Below the pieces are notes generated by a model, which saw only the letters and a list, made by a program, of their open reading frames with translations, did no database searches and was not told where the DNA came from. The position numbers were made by a program, and so were the translations under genes. 64,000 nt of DNA from Bryobacteraceae bacterium. GTDB taxonomy: Bacteria > Acidobacteriota > Terriglobia > Bryobacterales > Bryobacteraceae. Shown here one piece after another: positions 9,171 to 17,173 of this stretch. Each line of letters opens with the position of its first letter. Positions within the stretch are counted from its first letter, which is position 1. The stretch lies in assembly GCA_026129905.1 (NCBI GenBank), contig JAHCHE010000007.1, forward strand, positions 186,001 through 250,000, in the 5' to 3' direction.

Positions 9171-10520
9171 GTGATCAGGCGAAACTTTCTTAAGACCACA
9201 ATGGCGCTTTCCCCAATGATGGGCGCCTTTGGACAGTCCGGGACGGCGCCGGGAGCGCGCTCGTTCGGCGCGCCGGAAGCGGCGATCCAAAGGTGGCGCG
9301 AGGCGCGGTTCGGCATGTTCATCCATTGGGGCCTCTACTCGGTGCTCGGCCACGGGGAATGGGCAGTTTTTGCCGAACAGATCGACTACCGGGACTACGC
9401 GAAACTGGCGGACCAGTTCAACGCCTCGGAGTTCGACGCGGCGGCCATGGCGGCCGCGGCCAAATCAGCCGGAATGAAATACATGGTGCTGACGTCGCGC
9501 CATCACGACGGCTTCTGCCTGTGGGATAGCAAGGTCAGCGATTTCAAGAGCACGAACTCCGCGGCGCGGCGCGACCTGGTTGCCGAGTACGTGCGCGCAT
9601 GCCGCGATGCGGGCCTGCTGGTGGGCCTTTACTACTCCCCGCTCGACTGGCGCTTCCCGGGATTCTTCTTCCCCGCCATGTATCGCGAGAGCGCGGAAGC
9701 GATGAAGCGGCAGACGTACGAGCAGGTGGAAGAGCTGTTGACCAATTACGGCAAGATCGACATTCTGTGGTTCGATGGAGGCGGCGACGACTGGCTTGGA
9801 TTCGGCGGATTGGAATGGGGCTACTCGGCAGGCTGGCGCACGCGGGATCTGAAATGGCCGCAGGAGAAACACTACGCGGGCAAGCCGCTATGGGAGACGG
9901 AAAAGCTCTACGAACTCGTCCGGCGCCTCCAGCCGGAGGTCCTCATGAACGGCCGCGCCGCCAGTCACGGCGACTGGCAGGGCGATTTCGGAACGCCGGA
10001 GCGGAAGGTGGGCGAGTTCGATCCCAATAATGCCTGGGAAACCTGCGAAGTGCTGTGCACGAGCTGGGGCTGGGAGCCGAACGACCCGATGAAATCGCTG
10101 CGCACGTGCGTGCAACTGCTGGCTCGCACCGCGGTCAACGACGGCAACCTGCTGCTGAACGTGGGCCCCACCGGTCCCGGCGCTATCGAGCCGAGACAGG
10201 CCGAGCGGCTGAAAGAGATCGGCGCCTGGCTCGAACAGCATGGGCAAAGCATCTACGGGACTCGCGGCGGCCCGTTCCGTTCCGGCGCCTGGGGCGGCTC
10301 GACGCACCGGGGCAGCTCGATTTACCTGCACATCGTGGACTGGCCGGAGAACGCGATCGAACTGCCGCCGCTGAAGCGGAAGATCGTGGCGAGCCGCGGC
10401 ATGACCGGCGCCAAACCACGGATCGAGCAGACGCCGCAAGGCATCCGCGTGAGCGTGCCGCCGGAGCGCCGCCAGGAGATGGACACGGTCATCGTCCTGG
10501 AACTCGACGCGCCGGTTTAG
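9171..10520 (+). CDS. GH29 alpha-L-fucosidase with Tat-type signal
   Basis: Retaining glycosidase that releases L-fucose from fucosylated glycans. A twin-arginine-like leader (MIRRNFLKTTMALSPMMGAFG) points to export. The catalytic barrel begins RWREARFGMFIHWGLYSVLGHGEWAVF, with the substrate-contacting blocks TSRHHDGFCLWDS and GLYYSPLDWR. The presumed nucleophile Asp is in DILWFDGGGDDW. The region NDGNLLLNVGPTGPGAIE closes the barrel, and a short beta-sandwich makes up the C terminus. The start is a GTG at 9171 with GAAAGG just upstream. It follows a TonB receptor, as often happens for glycan-use genes, but a terminator intervenes. Some GH29 members are active on other 6-deoxy sugars, so the substrate is inferred. 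Confidence 0.92.
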   Translation: MIRRNFLKTTMALSPMMGAFGQSGTAPGARSFGAPEAAIQRWREARFGMFIHWGLYSVLGHGEWAVFAEQIDYRDYAKLADQFNASEFDAAAMAAAAKSAGMKYMVLTSRHHDGFCLWDSKVSDFKSTNSAARRDLVAEYVRACRDAGLLVGLYYSPLDWRFPGFFFPAMYRESAEAMKRQTYEQVEELLTNYGKIDILWFDGGGDDWLGFGGLEWGYSAGWRTRDLKWPQEKHYAGKPLWETEKLYELVRRLQPEVLMNGRAASHGDWQGDFGTPERKVGEFDPNNAWETCEVLCTSWGWEPNDPMKSLRTCVQLLARTAVNDGNLLLNVGPTGPGAIEPRQAERLKEIGAWLEQHGQSIYGTRGGPFRSGAWGGSTHRGSSIYLHIVDWPENAIELPPLKRKIVASRGMTGAKPRIEQTPQGIRVSVPPERRQEMDTVIVLELDAPV

Positions 10521-10537
10521 CGGGCGCGGCGATTCGC

Positions 10538-11158
10538 TCAGGCCGGCAGCGCGGACGTCGTGTCGAGCGTTCCCGCGCGTTGCGCTTCGTAGGCGGCGAT
10601 GGCGGCTTCCTGCTTCAGGATGTAGCCGAGTTCGTCCACGCCTTCCAGCAGGCAGTGCTTCGCGAAGCTGTCTACCGGAAACTCGACCTCCTCGCCGCTC
10701 GGGAGGATGAGCTTCTGCGACGCCAGGTCGACGCCGACCCTGTAATCGGGATCCGCTTCCACGGCCCGGAACAGCGCCGCGTGGACCGCGGGCGGCGCAA
10801 GGATCGGCAACAGGGAGTTTTTCAGCGAATTTTGCTTGAAAATGTCCGCGAATGACGTACTGATTACCGCACGAAATCCGAATTGCGTCAGCGCCCAGGG
10901 CGCGTGCTCGCGGGAGGAGCCGCAACCGAAGTTATCCCCGGCCAGCAGGATTTCCGCGCCGCGCGCCCGCGGTTGGTTCAGAATGAACTCCGGCTTCGGC
11001 CGGCCTTCCGCGTCATAACGCCAATCGTAAAATAGCTGGTCGCCCAGGCCTTCTTTGGTGATGGTCTTGAGAAACCGCGCGGGGATGATCTGGTCGGTAT
11101 CGATGTTGTCCACCGGCAGCGGAACCAGCCGGCCTTCGAACCGGGTGAACTTCTTCAT
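10538..11158 (-). CDS. leuD: 3-isopropylmalate dehydratase small subunit
   Basis: Small, swivelling subunit of isopropylmalate isomerase, which pairs with LeuC to convert 2-isopropylmalate to 3-isopropylmalate in leucine synthesis. It shows the N-terminal block [16 protein letters not shown], the conserved [17 protein letters not shown] and the region [22 protein letters not shown]. The length of 206 residues is normal for the bacterial type. Its ATG overlaps the leuC stop by four bases, so the two subunits are probably translationally coupled. It is the last gene of the minus-strand leuA-leuB-leuC-leuD series and runs convergently into the fucosidase gene 17 bases away. Confidence 0.95.
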   Translation of the reverse strand: MKKFTRFEGRLVPLPVDNIDTDQIIPARFLKTITKEGLGDQLFYDWRYDAEGRPKPEFILNQPRARGAEILLAGDNFGCGSSREHAPWALTQFGFRAVISTSFADIFKQNSLKNSLLPILAPPAVHAALFRAVEADPDYRVGVDLASQKLILPSGEEVEFPVDSFAKHCLLEGVDELGYILKQEAAIAAYEAQRAGTLDTTSALPA

Positions 11159-12561
11159 AACAGTGTCCTCACATCGGTGACGCGTCCGGTGATGGCGGCC
11201 GCGGCGGCGGTCAAGGGGCTGGCCAGCAGCGTGCGGCCTCCCTTGCCCTGCCTTCCCTCGAAATTACGGTTACTGGTGGAGACGCTGTATTGCCCCGCCT
11301 CGAGCTGGTCACCGTTCATCGCGATGCACATCGAGCAGCCGGCCTCGCGCCATTCCGCGCCGGCGGCCCGAAACACCTGGTCGAGACCCTCCGCCTCGGC
11401 CTGCCGCTTGATCGGCTGCGATCCCGGAACCACGAGCACCCGGACTTCCGGCGATACCTTGCGGTTCTTGAACACCGCCGCGGCGGAGCGCAGGTCCGAC
11501 AGCCGGGAGTTCGTACAGCTTCCGATGAAGACCACGTCCACTTTGTGCCCCAGCAGCGGTTTACCCGGCTCCAGGTCCATGTAGCGCAGGGCCTTGCTAA
11601 GGGTCTCGCGCTCAATCGGGTCGCTTACCGACGCAGGGTCCGGCACCGCCGAGGTGATCGGGATGCCCATACCGGGGTTGGTGCCGAACGTGATCATCGG
11701 TTCGAGCGCGGCGGCGTCGATGGCGATCTCTTTGTCGAACACCGCGGCGGCGTCGGTAGGAAGCGCTCGCCAGCGCGCCAGCGCGGCATCCCATTCCGCG
11801 CCCTTGGGAACGAACGGCCGGCCCGCCAGGTATTGGTAAGTGGCGTCATCCGGCGCGACCATGCCAGCGCGGGCGCCCGCTTCGATCGACATGTTGCAGA
11901 CGGTCATCCGCTCTTCCATCGAGAGCGCCCGGATGGTGGAGCCGCAATACTCGAACACGCAGCCGGTTCCGCCGCCCACGCCGATCCTGGCGATGAGCGC
12001 AAGGATAATGTCCTTGGCGGAAACGCCCGGCCGCAGCGACCCGTCCACCTGGACCTTGTATGTTTTCGACTTCCGTTGCAGCAGGCACTGCGTGGCCAGC
12101 ACGTGCTCCACCTCGCTGGTGCCGATGCCGAACGCCAGCGCGCCGAACGCGCCATGGGTGGCCGTGTGACTGTCGCCGCACACCAGCGTCATGCCGGGCT
12201 GCGTGAGGCCGTTCTCGGGACCGATGACGTGCACGATGCCTTGCCGGTCGCTATGGAAGCCGAAGCAGGGGATGCCGAATTCGGCGCAGTTGGCTTCCAG
12301 CCGCTCCACCTGCGCCCTGGCGACGGGATCGAGGATCGGCAGCGACCGGGGCGTGGTGGGCGTGGAATGGTCCGTTGTCGCGAAGGTGAGATCCGGCCGG
12401 CGGACTTTCAACCCGCGGGCCCGCAGGCCGGCGAAGGCCTGGGGCGAAGTCACCTCGTGGACCAGGTGAAGGTCGATGTATATAAGGGCAGGCGCGCCGG
12501 GCTGTTCGGCCACCACGTGCGCGTCCCATATTTTCTCGATGATCGTTCGTGGCTTACTCAT
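11155..12561 (-). CDS. leuC: 3-isopropylmalate dehydratase large subunit
   Basis: Aconitase-family subunit that holds the 4Fe-4S cluster of isopropylmalate isomerase. Cluster ligands are recognisable in [10 protein letters not shown] and in [12 protein letters not shown] near the C terminus. The N-terminal part carries [66 protein letters not shown] and [30 protein letters not shown], all family hallmarks. The length of 468 residues fits bacterial LeuC. It overlaps leuD by four bases and lies 66 bases downstream of leuB in the same operon. Homoaconitase is a related alternative, but the leuA, leuB and leuD neighbours make the leucine role clear. Confidence 0.96.
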   Translation of the reverse strand: MSKPRTIIEKIWDAHVVAEQPGAPALIYIDLHLVHEVTSPQAFAGLRARGLKVRRPDLTFATTDHSTPTTPRSLPILDPVARAQVERLEANCAEFGIPCFGFHSDRQGIVHVIGPENGLTQPGMTLVCGDSHTATHGAFGALAFGIGTSEVEHVLATQCLLQRKSKTYKVQVDGSLRPGVSAKDIILALIARIGVGGGTGCVFEYCGSTIRALSMEERMTVCNMSIEAGARAGMVAPDDATYQYLAGRPFVPKGAEWDAALARWRALPTDAAAVFDKEIAIDAAALEPMITFGTNPGMGIPITSAVPDPASVSDPIERETLSKALRYMDLEPGKPLLGHKVDVVFIGSCTNSRLSDLRSAAAVFKNRKVSPEVRVLVVPGSQPIKRQAEAEGLDQVFRAAGAEWREAGCSMCIAMNGDQLEAGQYSVSTSNRNFEGRQGKGGRTLLASPLTAAAAAITGRVTDVRTLL

Positions 12562-12627
12562 GAATGCTCCCTGGCGCCGCGGGCACGAGCGACAACGCGA
12601 GCCGGTCCGCGCGCGGAGAAGAACCTG

Positions 12628-13713
12628 CTATCCAATAGCTTGACAGATCGCTTCGCCGACCTGCGCCGTGGTGGCGGGAGGGCCGGCGGGACGCAGGTCC
12701 GCCGTCACGCGCCCCGAATCGAGGACCGCGTCAACGGCCGCGTTAACGGCCGCCGCTTCTTCCTTTAAACCGAAACTGTACTCGAGCATCGCCGCGACCG
12801 AGCCGATGGCCGCCAGCGGATTTGCCTTGCCCTGCCCCGCGATGTCCGGCGCGGAACCATGCACCGGCTCGTACAGACCCACCCACGCTCCCGACGGGCG
12901 CTTCGGGCCGACGGAGGCGGACGGCAGCATTCCGATGGAGCCCGCCAGCACCGCCCCTTCGTCGCTGAGGATGTCGCCGAACATGTTGCCGGTGACGACC
13001 ACGTCGAACCGGCGCGGGTTCAGAATCAACTGCATGGCGCAGTTATCCACCAGGATGTGCTCAAGCGTCACGTCGGGATACTCGGCGGCCACATCGATCA
13101 CCACCTTGCGCCAAAGCTGCGACACCTCGAGCACGTTCGACTTGTCGACGCTGGTGACCTTGCGGCGGCGCTTGCGGGCCAATTCAAACGCCATCCGCGC
13201 GATGCGCTGGATTTCCGCGCGCGTATAGATCATCGTATTGACGGCCTGCTCGGCCTCACCCGATCCCGAGATGCCCCGAGGCGTTCCGTAGTAGAGGTCG
13301 CCCGTGAGTTCCCGGACGATGATCATGTCCGTCCCGTCGACGATGTGGTTCTTCAGGGGCGAGGAATCGAGCAGCGATTTGTACGACCGCACCGGGCGCA
13401 AATTGGCGAACACGCCCAGGGTCTTGCGTATGCCCAACAAGCCTCGCTCCGGCCGGCGCTCCGGCGGCGCGTCGTCGAATTCGGGCAGCCCAACGGCGCC
13501 GAGCAACGTGGCGTCGGCCTCCAGGGCCAGCTTGGCCGTTCCGTCGGGAAACGGACTACCCGTCTTATGGATGGCGATGCCTCCCAGCAGCGCCTCCGAC
13601 AACCTGAGGGAATGGCCGAACTTGGCCGCTACGTGGCGCAGCGCCCGGACCGCTTCCTCCGTCACTTCGGGGCCGATTCCGTCTCCGGGCAGGACGAGTA
13701 TGTTGAGTTCCAT
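12628..13713 (-). CDS. leuB: 3-isopropylmalate dehydrogenase
   Basis: NAD-dependent oxidative decarboxylase that turns 3-isopropylmalate into 2-oxoisocaproate. It starts with LVLPGDGIGPEVTEEAVRAL, and the substrate-binding region ENHIVDGTDMIIVRELTGDLYYGTPRG-type block, KVTSVDKSNVLEVSQLWR, VDNCAMQLILNPRRFDVVVTGNMFGDILSDEGA and GLYEPVHGSAPDIAGQGKANPLA follow in order. The Mg-binding Asp residues are present. At 361 residues it is of usual size. The gene lies between leuA (51 bases upstream) and leuC. Tartrate and isocitrate dehydrogenases are relatives, but operon context settles the assignment. Confidence 0.96.
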   Translation of the reverse strand: MELNILVLPGDGIGPEVTEEAVRALRHVAAKFGHSLRLSEALLGGIAIHKTGSPFPDGTAKLALEADATLLGAVGLPEFDDAPPERRPERGLLGIRKTLGVFANLRPVRSYKSLLDSSPLKNHIVDGTDMIIVRELTGDLYYGTPRGISGSGEAEQAVNTMIYTRAEIQRIARMAFELARKRRRKVTSVDKSNVLEVSQLWRKVVIDVAAEYPDVTLEHILVDNCAMQLILNPRRFDVVVTGNMFGDILSDEGAVLAGSIGMLPSASVGPKRPSGAWVGLYEPVHGSAPDIAGQGKANPLAAIGSVAAMLEYSFGLKEEAAAVNAAVDAVLDSGRVTADLRPAGPPATTAQVGEAICQAIG

Positions 13714-13763
13714 TTTTTGGGGACGTCCGCCGCGTTGCGGCCGCGGTACCGGACGCGTCTAGC

Positions 13764-14933
13764 TTAATCGCCGGCGGGTTGAAGCTTACCGGCCACCTGG
13801 CGGACGATCTCGGCGATTTCCTCGTTGCGGACGCCTTTCTTGCGGTCCGCCAGGGCGGTGAATCGTTTATAGACCTCGTCGAGTTCCTCCCGGTTGAGCT
13901 GGAACCCGAGGTCGGCGCAACGCTGGTTCAAAGCGTGCCGGCCGCTGTGCTTGCCCAGCACGAGTCTGCTGCGGGGAACGCCCACGGTAGTGGGCTCCAT
14001 GATCTCGTAGGTGGTTCGTTCCTTCAGGTAGCCATCCTGATGAATGCCCGCTTCGTGAGCGAACGCGTTTTCGCCCACAATGGCCTTGTTGGGTTGTGGA
14101 CCGAAAGAGATCAATTCGGTCAGGAGCTGGCTGGCCGGGTAAAGCTGCTCGCTCACGATGGCGGTCTCGAACGGCAGTAATTCCGATCGCACCCGCATGG
14201 CCATCACGATTTCTTCGAGCGAGCAGTTGCCCGCGCGCTCGCCGACGCCGTTGATGGTGCATTCCACCTGGCGCGCTCCGGCCTGGACGGCGGCCAGTGA
14301 ATTGGCCACCGCCAGGCCGAGATCGTCGTGACAGTGGACGCTGACAATCGCCCGGTCCCCGAACGATTCCACCATGCGGCCGATGAGCTGGGCGTGCTCG
14401 GATGGTATCGAGAAGCCCACGGTGTCCGGCAGGTTCACGGTGCCGGCGCCCGCCTCAACGGTCGCAATGGAAATCTGCTCCAGGTAGTCCGGGTCGGTGC
14501 GGGTTGCATCTTCGGCCGAGAATTCCACGTCGTCAACGTGGCGGCGGGCCAGTTCGACCGCCGCCGCCGCTTCATCCAGCACCTGCTGCCGGGATTTCCG
14601 GAGCTTGTACTTGAGATGAATATCGCTGGTCGCGATAAACGTATGGATTCGCGCTTTTTTGCATCGCTCGAGCGACCGTGCAGCCCGTTCGACGTCCAGC
14701 GTGCAAGCCCGCGCCAACGCCGCTACCCGGGCTTCCGGGAACTCGCGGCTGATTGCGTCCACGGCTTCGAAATCGCCGTCCGAGGCGATGGGGAACCCGG
14801 CTTCGAGGATATCGACGCCGAGTTCCACCAGCTTGGCAGCCATCCGCAGCTTTTCCGGGACGGTCATGCTGCATCCAGGCGACTGCTCGCCGTCCCTTAG
14901 GGTGGTATCGAAAATGTATACGCGATCATTCAT
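13764..14933 (-). CDS. leuA: 2-isopropylmalate synthase, short form without regulatory domain
   Basis: Claisen-type TIM-barrel enzyme that condenses acetyl-CoA with 2-oxoisovalerate, the entry step of leucine synthesis. The barrel starts [15 protein letters not shown], and the metal-binding [16 protein letters not shown] and [20 protein letters not shown] follow. The protein ends about 389 residues from the ATG at 14933, just after the linker subdomains ([12 protein letters not shown] onward). The roughly 110-residue C-terminal leucine-binding domain of classical LeuA is absent. The open frame extends to 15101, but those 56 codons show no conservation-like features and precede DTTLRDGEQ by far too much. 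It heads the leu operon. Because the domain is missing, control may be transcriptional rather than by feedback inhibition. Homocitrate or citramalate synthases are less likely given leuBCD. Confidence 0.93.
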   Translation of the reverse strand: MNDRVYIFDTTLRDGEQSPGCSMTVPEKLRMAAKLVELGVDILEAGFPIASDGDFEAVDAISREFPEARVAALARACTLDVERAARSLERCKKARIHTFIATSDIHLKYKLRKSRQQVLDEAAAAVELARRHVDDVEFSAEDATRTDPDYLEQISIATVEAGAGTVNLPDTVGFSIPSEHAQLIGRMVESFGDRAIVSVHCHDDLGLAVANSLAAVQAGARQVECTINGVGERAGNCSLEEIVMAMRVRSELLPFETAIVSEQLYPASQLLTELISFGPQPNKAIVGENAFAHEAGIHQDGYLKERTTYEIMEPTTVGVPRSRLVLGKHSGRHALNQRCADLGFQLNREELDEVYKRFTALADRKKGVRNEEIAEIVRQVAGKLQPAGD

Positions 14934-15260
14934 CGGTAGATGCCTGCCGGCTTTCGCCTCGGTGTTCCATACGCCCGGACGGCCTGTTGCTCCGTCACGA
15001 GCGCAATTTCTATTCTGCTCTGGCCGGCGCGATTTGTCAAATTTATGGTGGCTGCAATGATAATCACTATCTGAAATGCAATAAGCTAGGCTTATCAACA
15101 ACGGCGTTGGCCTATCAGGTCACAAACGCCTGGGATACTCATGAGAATGCTCCGGACATGCCCATCTGGGCGCTTCTACGCGGACGAAATCAGGCGCGGC
15201 GAACGCAAGGCCCTGCACCAGTAGGATGCCTCGGCGCTGCTCTGCCGGTTGAGCGGCTCG
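14934..15260. promoter_or_regulatory. leuA: Leader and control region of the leucine operon
   Basis: This 327-base stretch between hicA and leuA contains no convincing gene. It is much richer in A+T than its surroundings at 15030-15110. Two inverted repeats stand out there: GATA-atcac-TATC (15059-15071) and ATAAGC-tag-GCTTAT (15081-15095). Ten bases separate them, and they lie about 125-160 bases upstream of the leuA ATG. They are plausible operator sites for a repressor or activator of the leu genes. I found no T-box or leader peptide rich in leucine codons. A definite promoter could not be picked. Confidence 0.4.
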
Positions 15261-15452
15261 TTAGGCGCCTGGGCGTGGGACCTGCAGATCCTTACAGATC
15301 TTCCGGGCCAGATCGTCGTTGACTTCGCTATGGCGCGGCACCGTCGAGACCTTGCGGGCCGTTCGATTGACGTAGACTGTGTGGTTCGATCCCTCCCGAA
15401 GGAACTCGCAGCCATGGGCTTCAAGATGTCGGAGCAGGGCGCGTCGCTTCAA
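15261..15452 (-). CDS. hicA: HicA-type toxin (mRNA interferase)
   Basis: Small double-stranded-RNA-binding-fold toxin that cleaves mRNA when its antitoxin is lost. The 63-residue sequence begins MKRRALLRHLEAHGCEFLREG and has the active-site region GSNHTVYVN, with His24 as the expected catalytic residue, followed by VPRHSEVNDDLARKICKDL, the usual ending of HicA. Its ATG overlaps the hicB stop by four bases, so antitoxin and toxin are translated together with the antitoxin first. This order is the reverse of the classical E. coli hicAB but common elsewhere. The pair lies between the leu operon and a DUF763 gene. Confidence 0.85.
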   Translation of the reverse strand: MKRRALLRHLEAHGCEFLREGSNHTVYVNRTARKVSTVPRHSEVNDDLARKICKDLQVPRPGA

Positions 15453-15670
15453 CTAGAGACCTTCAGCGTCTCACGAATTACGTCGGCGCCTGCGCCATCT
15501 TCCACCGCCAGAGCGCGATTCGCCTCCAGGACCAGTGCGACGGCCTCCTTCAAGTTCGCTCGCGCCTCCTCGATCGTCGCGCCCTGAGTGTTCGCGCCGG
15601 GTAGCTCTTCAATGAAAGCAACGTATCCCTCGGGAACGCGTCGGAAAACTGCTGTCAATTCCAGTTCCAT
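15449..15670 (-). CDS. hicB: HicB-type antitoxin
   Basis: Partner of the HicA toxin, which binds and masks it. The 73-residue sequence has the partial RNase-H-like HicB fold: MELELTAVFRRVPEGYVAFIEELPGANTQGATIEEARANLKEAVALVLEANRA, matching the usual pattern of a strand pair, an ELPG-type turn and the EEARANLKEA helix. It lacks the C-terminal DNA-binding domain of longer HicB proteins, so autoregulation by this protein alone is doubtful. I chose the ATG at 15670 because GGAG lies about ten bases upstream. The frame is open much further (to 16699), but that part is antisense to the DUF763 gene. Confidence 0.82.
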   Translation of the reverse strand: MELELTAVFRRVPEGYVAFIEELPGANTQGATIEEARANLKEAVALVLEANRALAVEDGAGADVIRETLKVSS

Positions 15671-15763
15671 CAAAGTGGCTCCGAAGCTATGATACCCTTG
15701 CCGACCCGGGAGCCTCCTGGCGCCGGCCGGCGTGATCGCGACAGAATGGCGTAGAGGCGCCTC

Positions 15764-17008
15764 TTGAGACGCTCCGGACATGCCGACATGCCGCTTCACA
15801 GCGGTCACGTCCCCGCTTGGCTGGCCGAGCGGATGACGAAGCTCGGCGCGGCAATTTCGGAGAGCGTTCTCTACCATTACGGCGCCGCGGAACTGCTCTC
15901 CCGCTTGAGCGATCCGTTCTGGTTTCAGGCGCTCGGCTCCGTCATGGGGATGGACTGGCACTCCTCCGGCATCACAACCTCCGTGATCGGGGCTTTGAAG
16001 CGAGGCCTGAACCCGCGGGCTCACGAACTGGGAATCTACATCTGCGGCGGCCGCGGACGGCACTCGCGCAATACGCCGAACGAACTGCGCGCGGTGGCCG
16101 ATTCCCGCGGGCTGGACGGCGAGGCCTTGGTGCGGGCCAGCCGGCTGACGGCCCGCGTCGACAACAACGCCATAGCGGACGGTTTCCAGATTTACCTGCA
16201 TGCGTTCGTCGTGACCGCCGGCGGCGACTGGACGGTGGTGCAACAGGGGATGAACGACGCGAGCGGCCTGGCGCGCCGGTATCACTGGCATTCGCCCACA
16301 GTGCGGGAATTCACTTGCGAGCCGCACACGGCGATTGTCGGCGAAAACGAAGGGGCGATCGTGAACCTGGTGGACAGGGCGGCGGGGCCGGCGCAAGGGG
16401 CGATGCTCGAAATCGTCCGCGACGACCCCGAACGGGCGCTTCGCGAAGCGCGCGTACTGACGGCGCCGAGGCATCACGACGTGCGCGCCAAGGACGTGGA
16501 CCTGCGGCGACTGGGAGGCGTGCTCGCGGCGGCGCATGAACGCGAGTTGCGCGATTTCGCTTCGTTGCTGTTGATGGAGAACCTTGGGCCGCGCACGCTC
16601 CAGTCGCTGGCGCTGATTGCCGAAGTCGTGCATGGTACGCCAACGCGATTCACCGATCCGGCGCGATTCTCGTTTGCGCTTGGAGGCAAGGACCGCCATC
16701 CGTTTCCCGTTCCTCTCAAGACCTACGATGAGTCTCTCGATGTGTTGCGGCGGGCCCTAGACTCGGCCCGTATGGAGGACCGCGAAAGGATCGAAGGCTT
16801 CCGGCGCCTGAACCATTTCGTGCAGGTTGTGGAGGAACGATGGCGGCCGGAGGCCGACTTCGAAGCGGTCGTCGCCCATGAACGCGCTATCTCGCCGGAT
16901 CTCGACGGCCGAAGCGTGTTCGACGATCGTCGCCCGCCGCAAAGACGGCGGGCCACGTCCAGAACGAAGGCCCGCAGCCGGAAACAACTGTCGCTATTCG
17001 AGCCATAG
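15764..17008 (+). CDS. DUF763 family protein
   Basis: A 414-residue protein of the DUF763 family, known mainly from archaea and some bacteria, with no established function that I know of. The family start RRSGHADMPLHSGHVPAWLAERM is at the very N terminus, which supports the TTG start at 15764 behind GAGG. Further conserved-looking blocks are GIYICGGRGRHSRNTPNEL, RVDNNAIADGFQIYLHAFVV, WTVVQQGMN and LLMENLGPRTLQSLALIAEVVHGTP. The last resembles a helix-hairpin-helix-like turn, which may mean nucleic-acid contact. The tail (RRPPQRRRATSRTKARSRKQLSLFEP) is strongly basic. It is divergent from hicBA, 93 bases away. A role in nucleic-acid metabolism is a guess. Confidence 0.85.
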   Translation: MRRSGHADMPLHSGHVPAWLAERMTKLGAAISESVLYHYGAAELLSRLSDPFWFQALGSVMGMDWHSSGITTSVIGALKRGLNPRAHELGIYICGGRGRHSRNTPNELRAVADSRGLDGEALVRASRLTARVDNNAIADGFQIYLHAFVVTAGGDWTVVQQGMNDASGLARRYHWHSPTVREFTCEPHTAIVGENEGAIVNLVDRAAGPAQGAMLEIVRDDPERALREARVLTAPRHHDVRAKDVDLRRLGGVLAAAHERELRDFASLLLMENLGPRTLQSLALIAEVVHGTPTRFTDPARFSFALGGKDRHPFPVPLKTYDESLDVLRRALDSARMEDRERIEGFRRLNHFVQVVEERWRPEADFEAVVAHERAISPDLDGRSVFDDRRPPQRRRATSRTKARSRKQLSLFEP

Positions 17009-17173
17009 GCGGCAATTCCGCGGCAGCGGCGCAAACTGTCCAGCCGACTGAACGTTCTAGTACTGCCGAGCCGCCGCCGGATTGACTTCATTTGCCCTTG
17101 GAGCAAAATCAATGCAGAAGTGGTGCTTCGCTCACGGGGTCCCCCGGTGAGAAAAAGCTTTAGGAGGCTTGCG

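Noticed and set aside
14934-15101. N-terminal extension of leuA to 15101
   Set aside because: The extra 56 codons show no family similarity and lie in AT-rich DNA with inverted repeats. The family starts a few residues before DTTLRDGEQ.
15671-16699. Long N-terminal extension of hicB
   Set aside because: It is antisense to DUF763, and HicB begins MELEL with a good ribosome-binding site at 15670.
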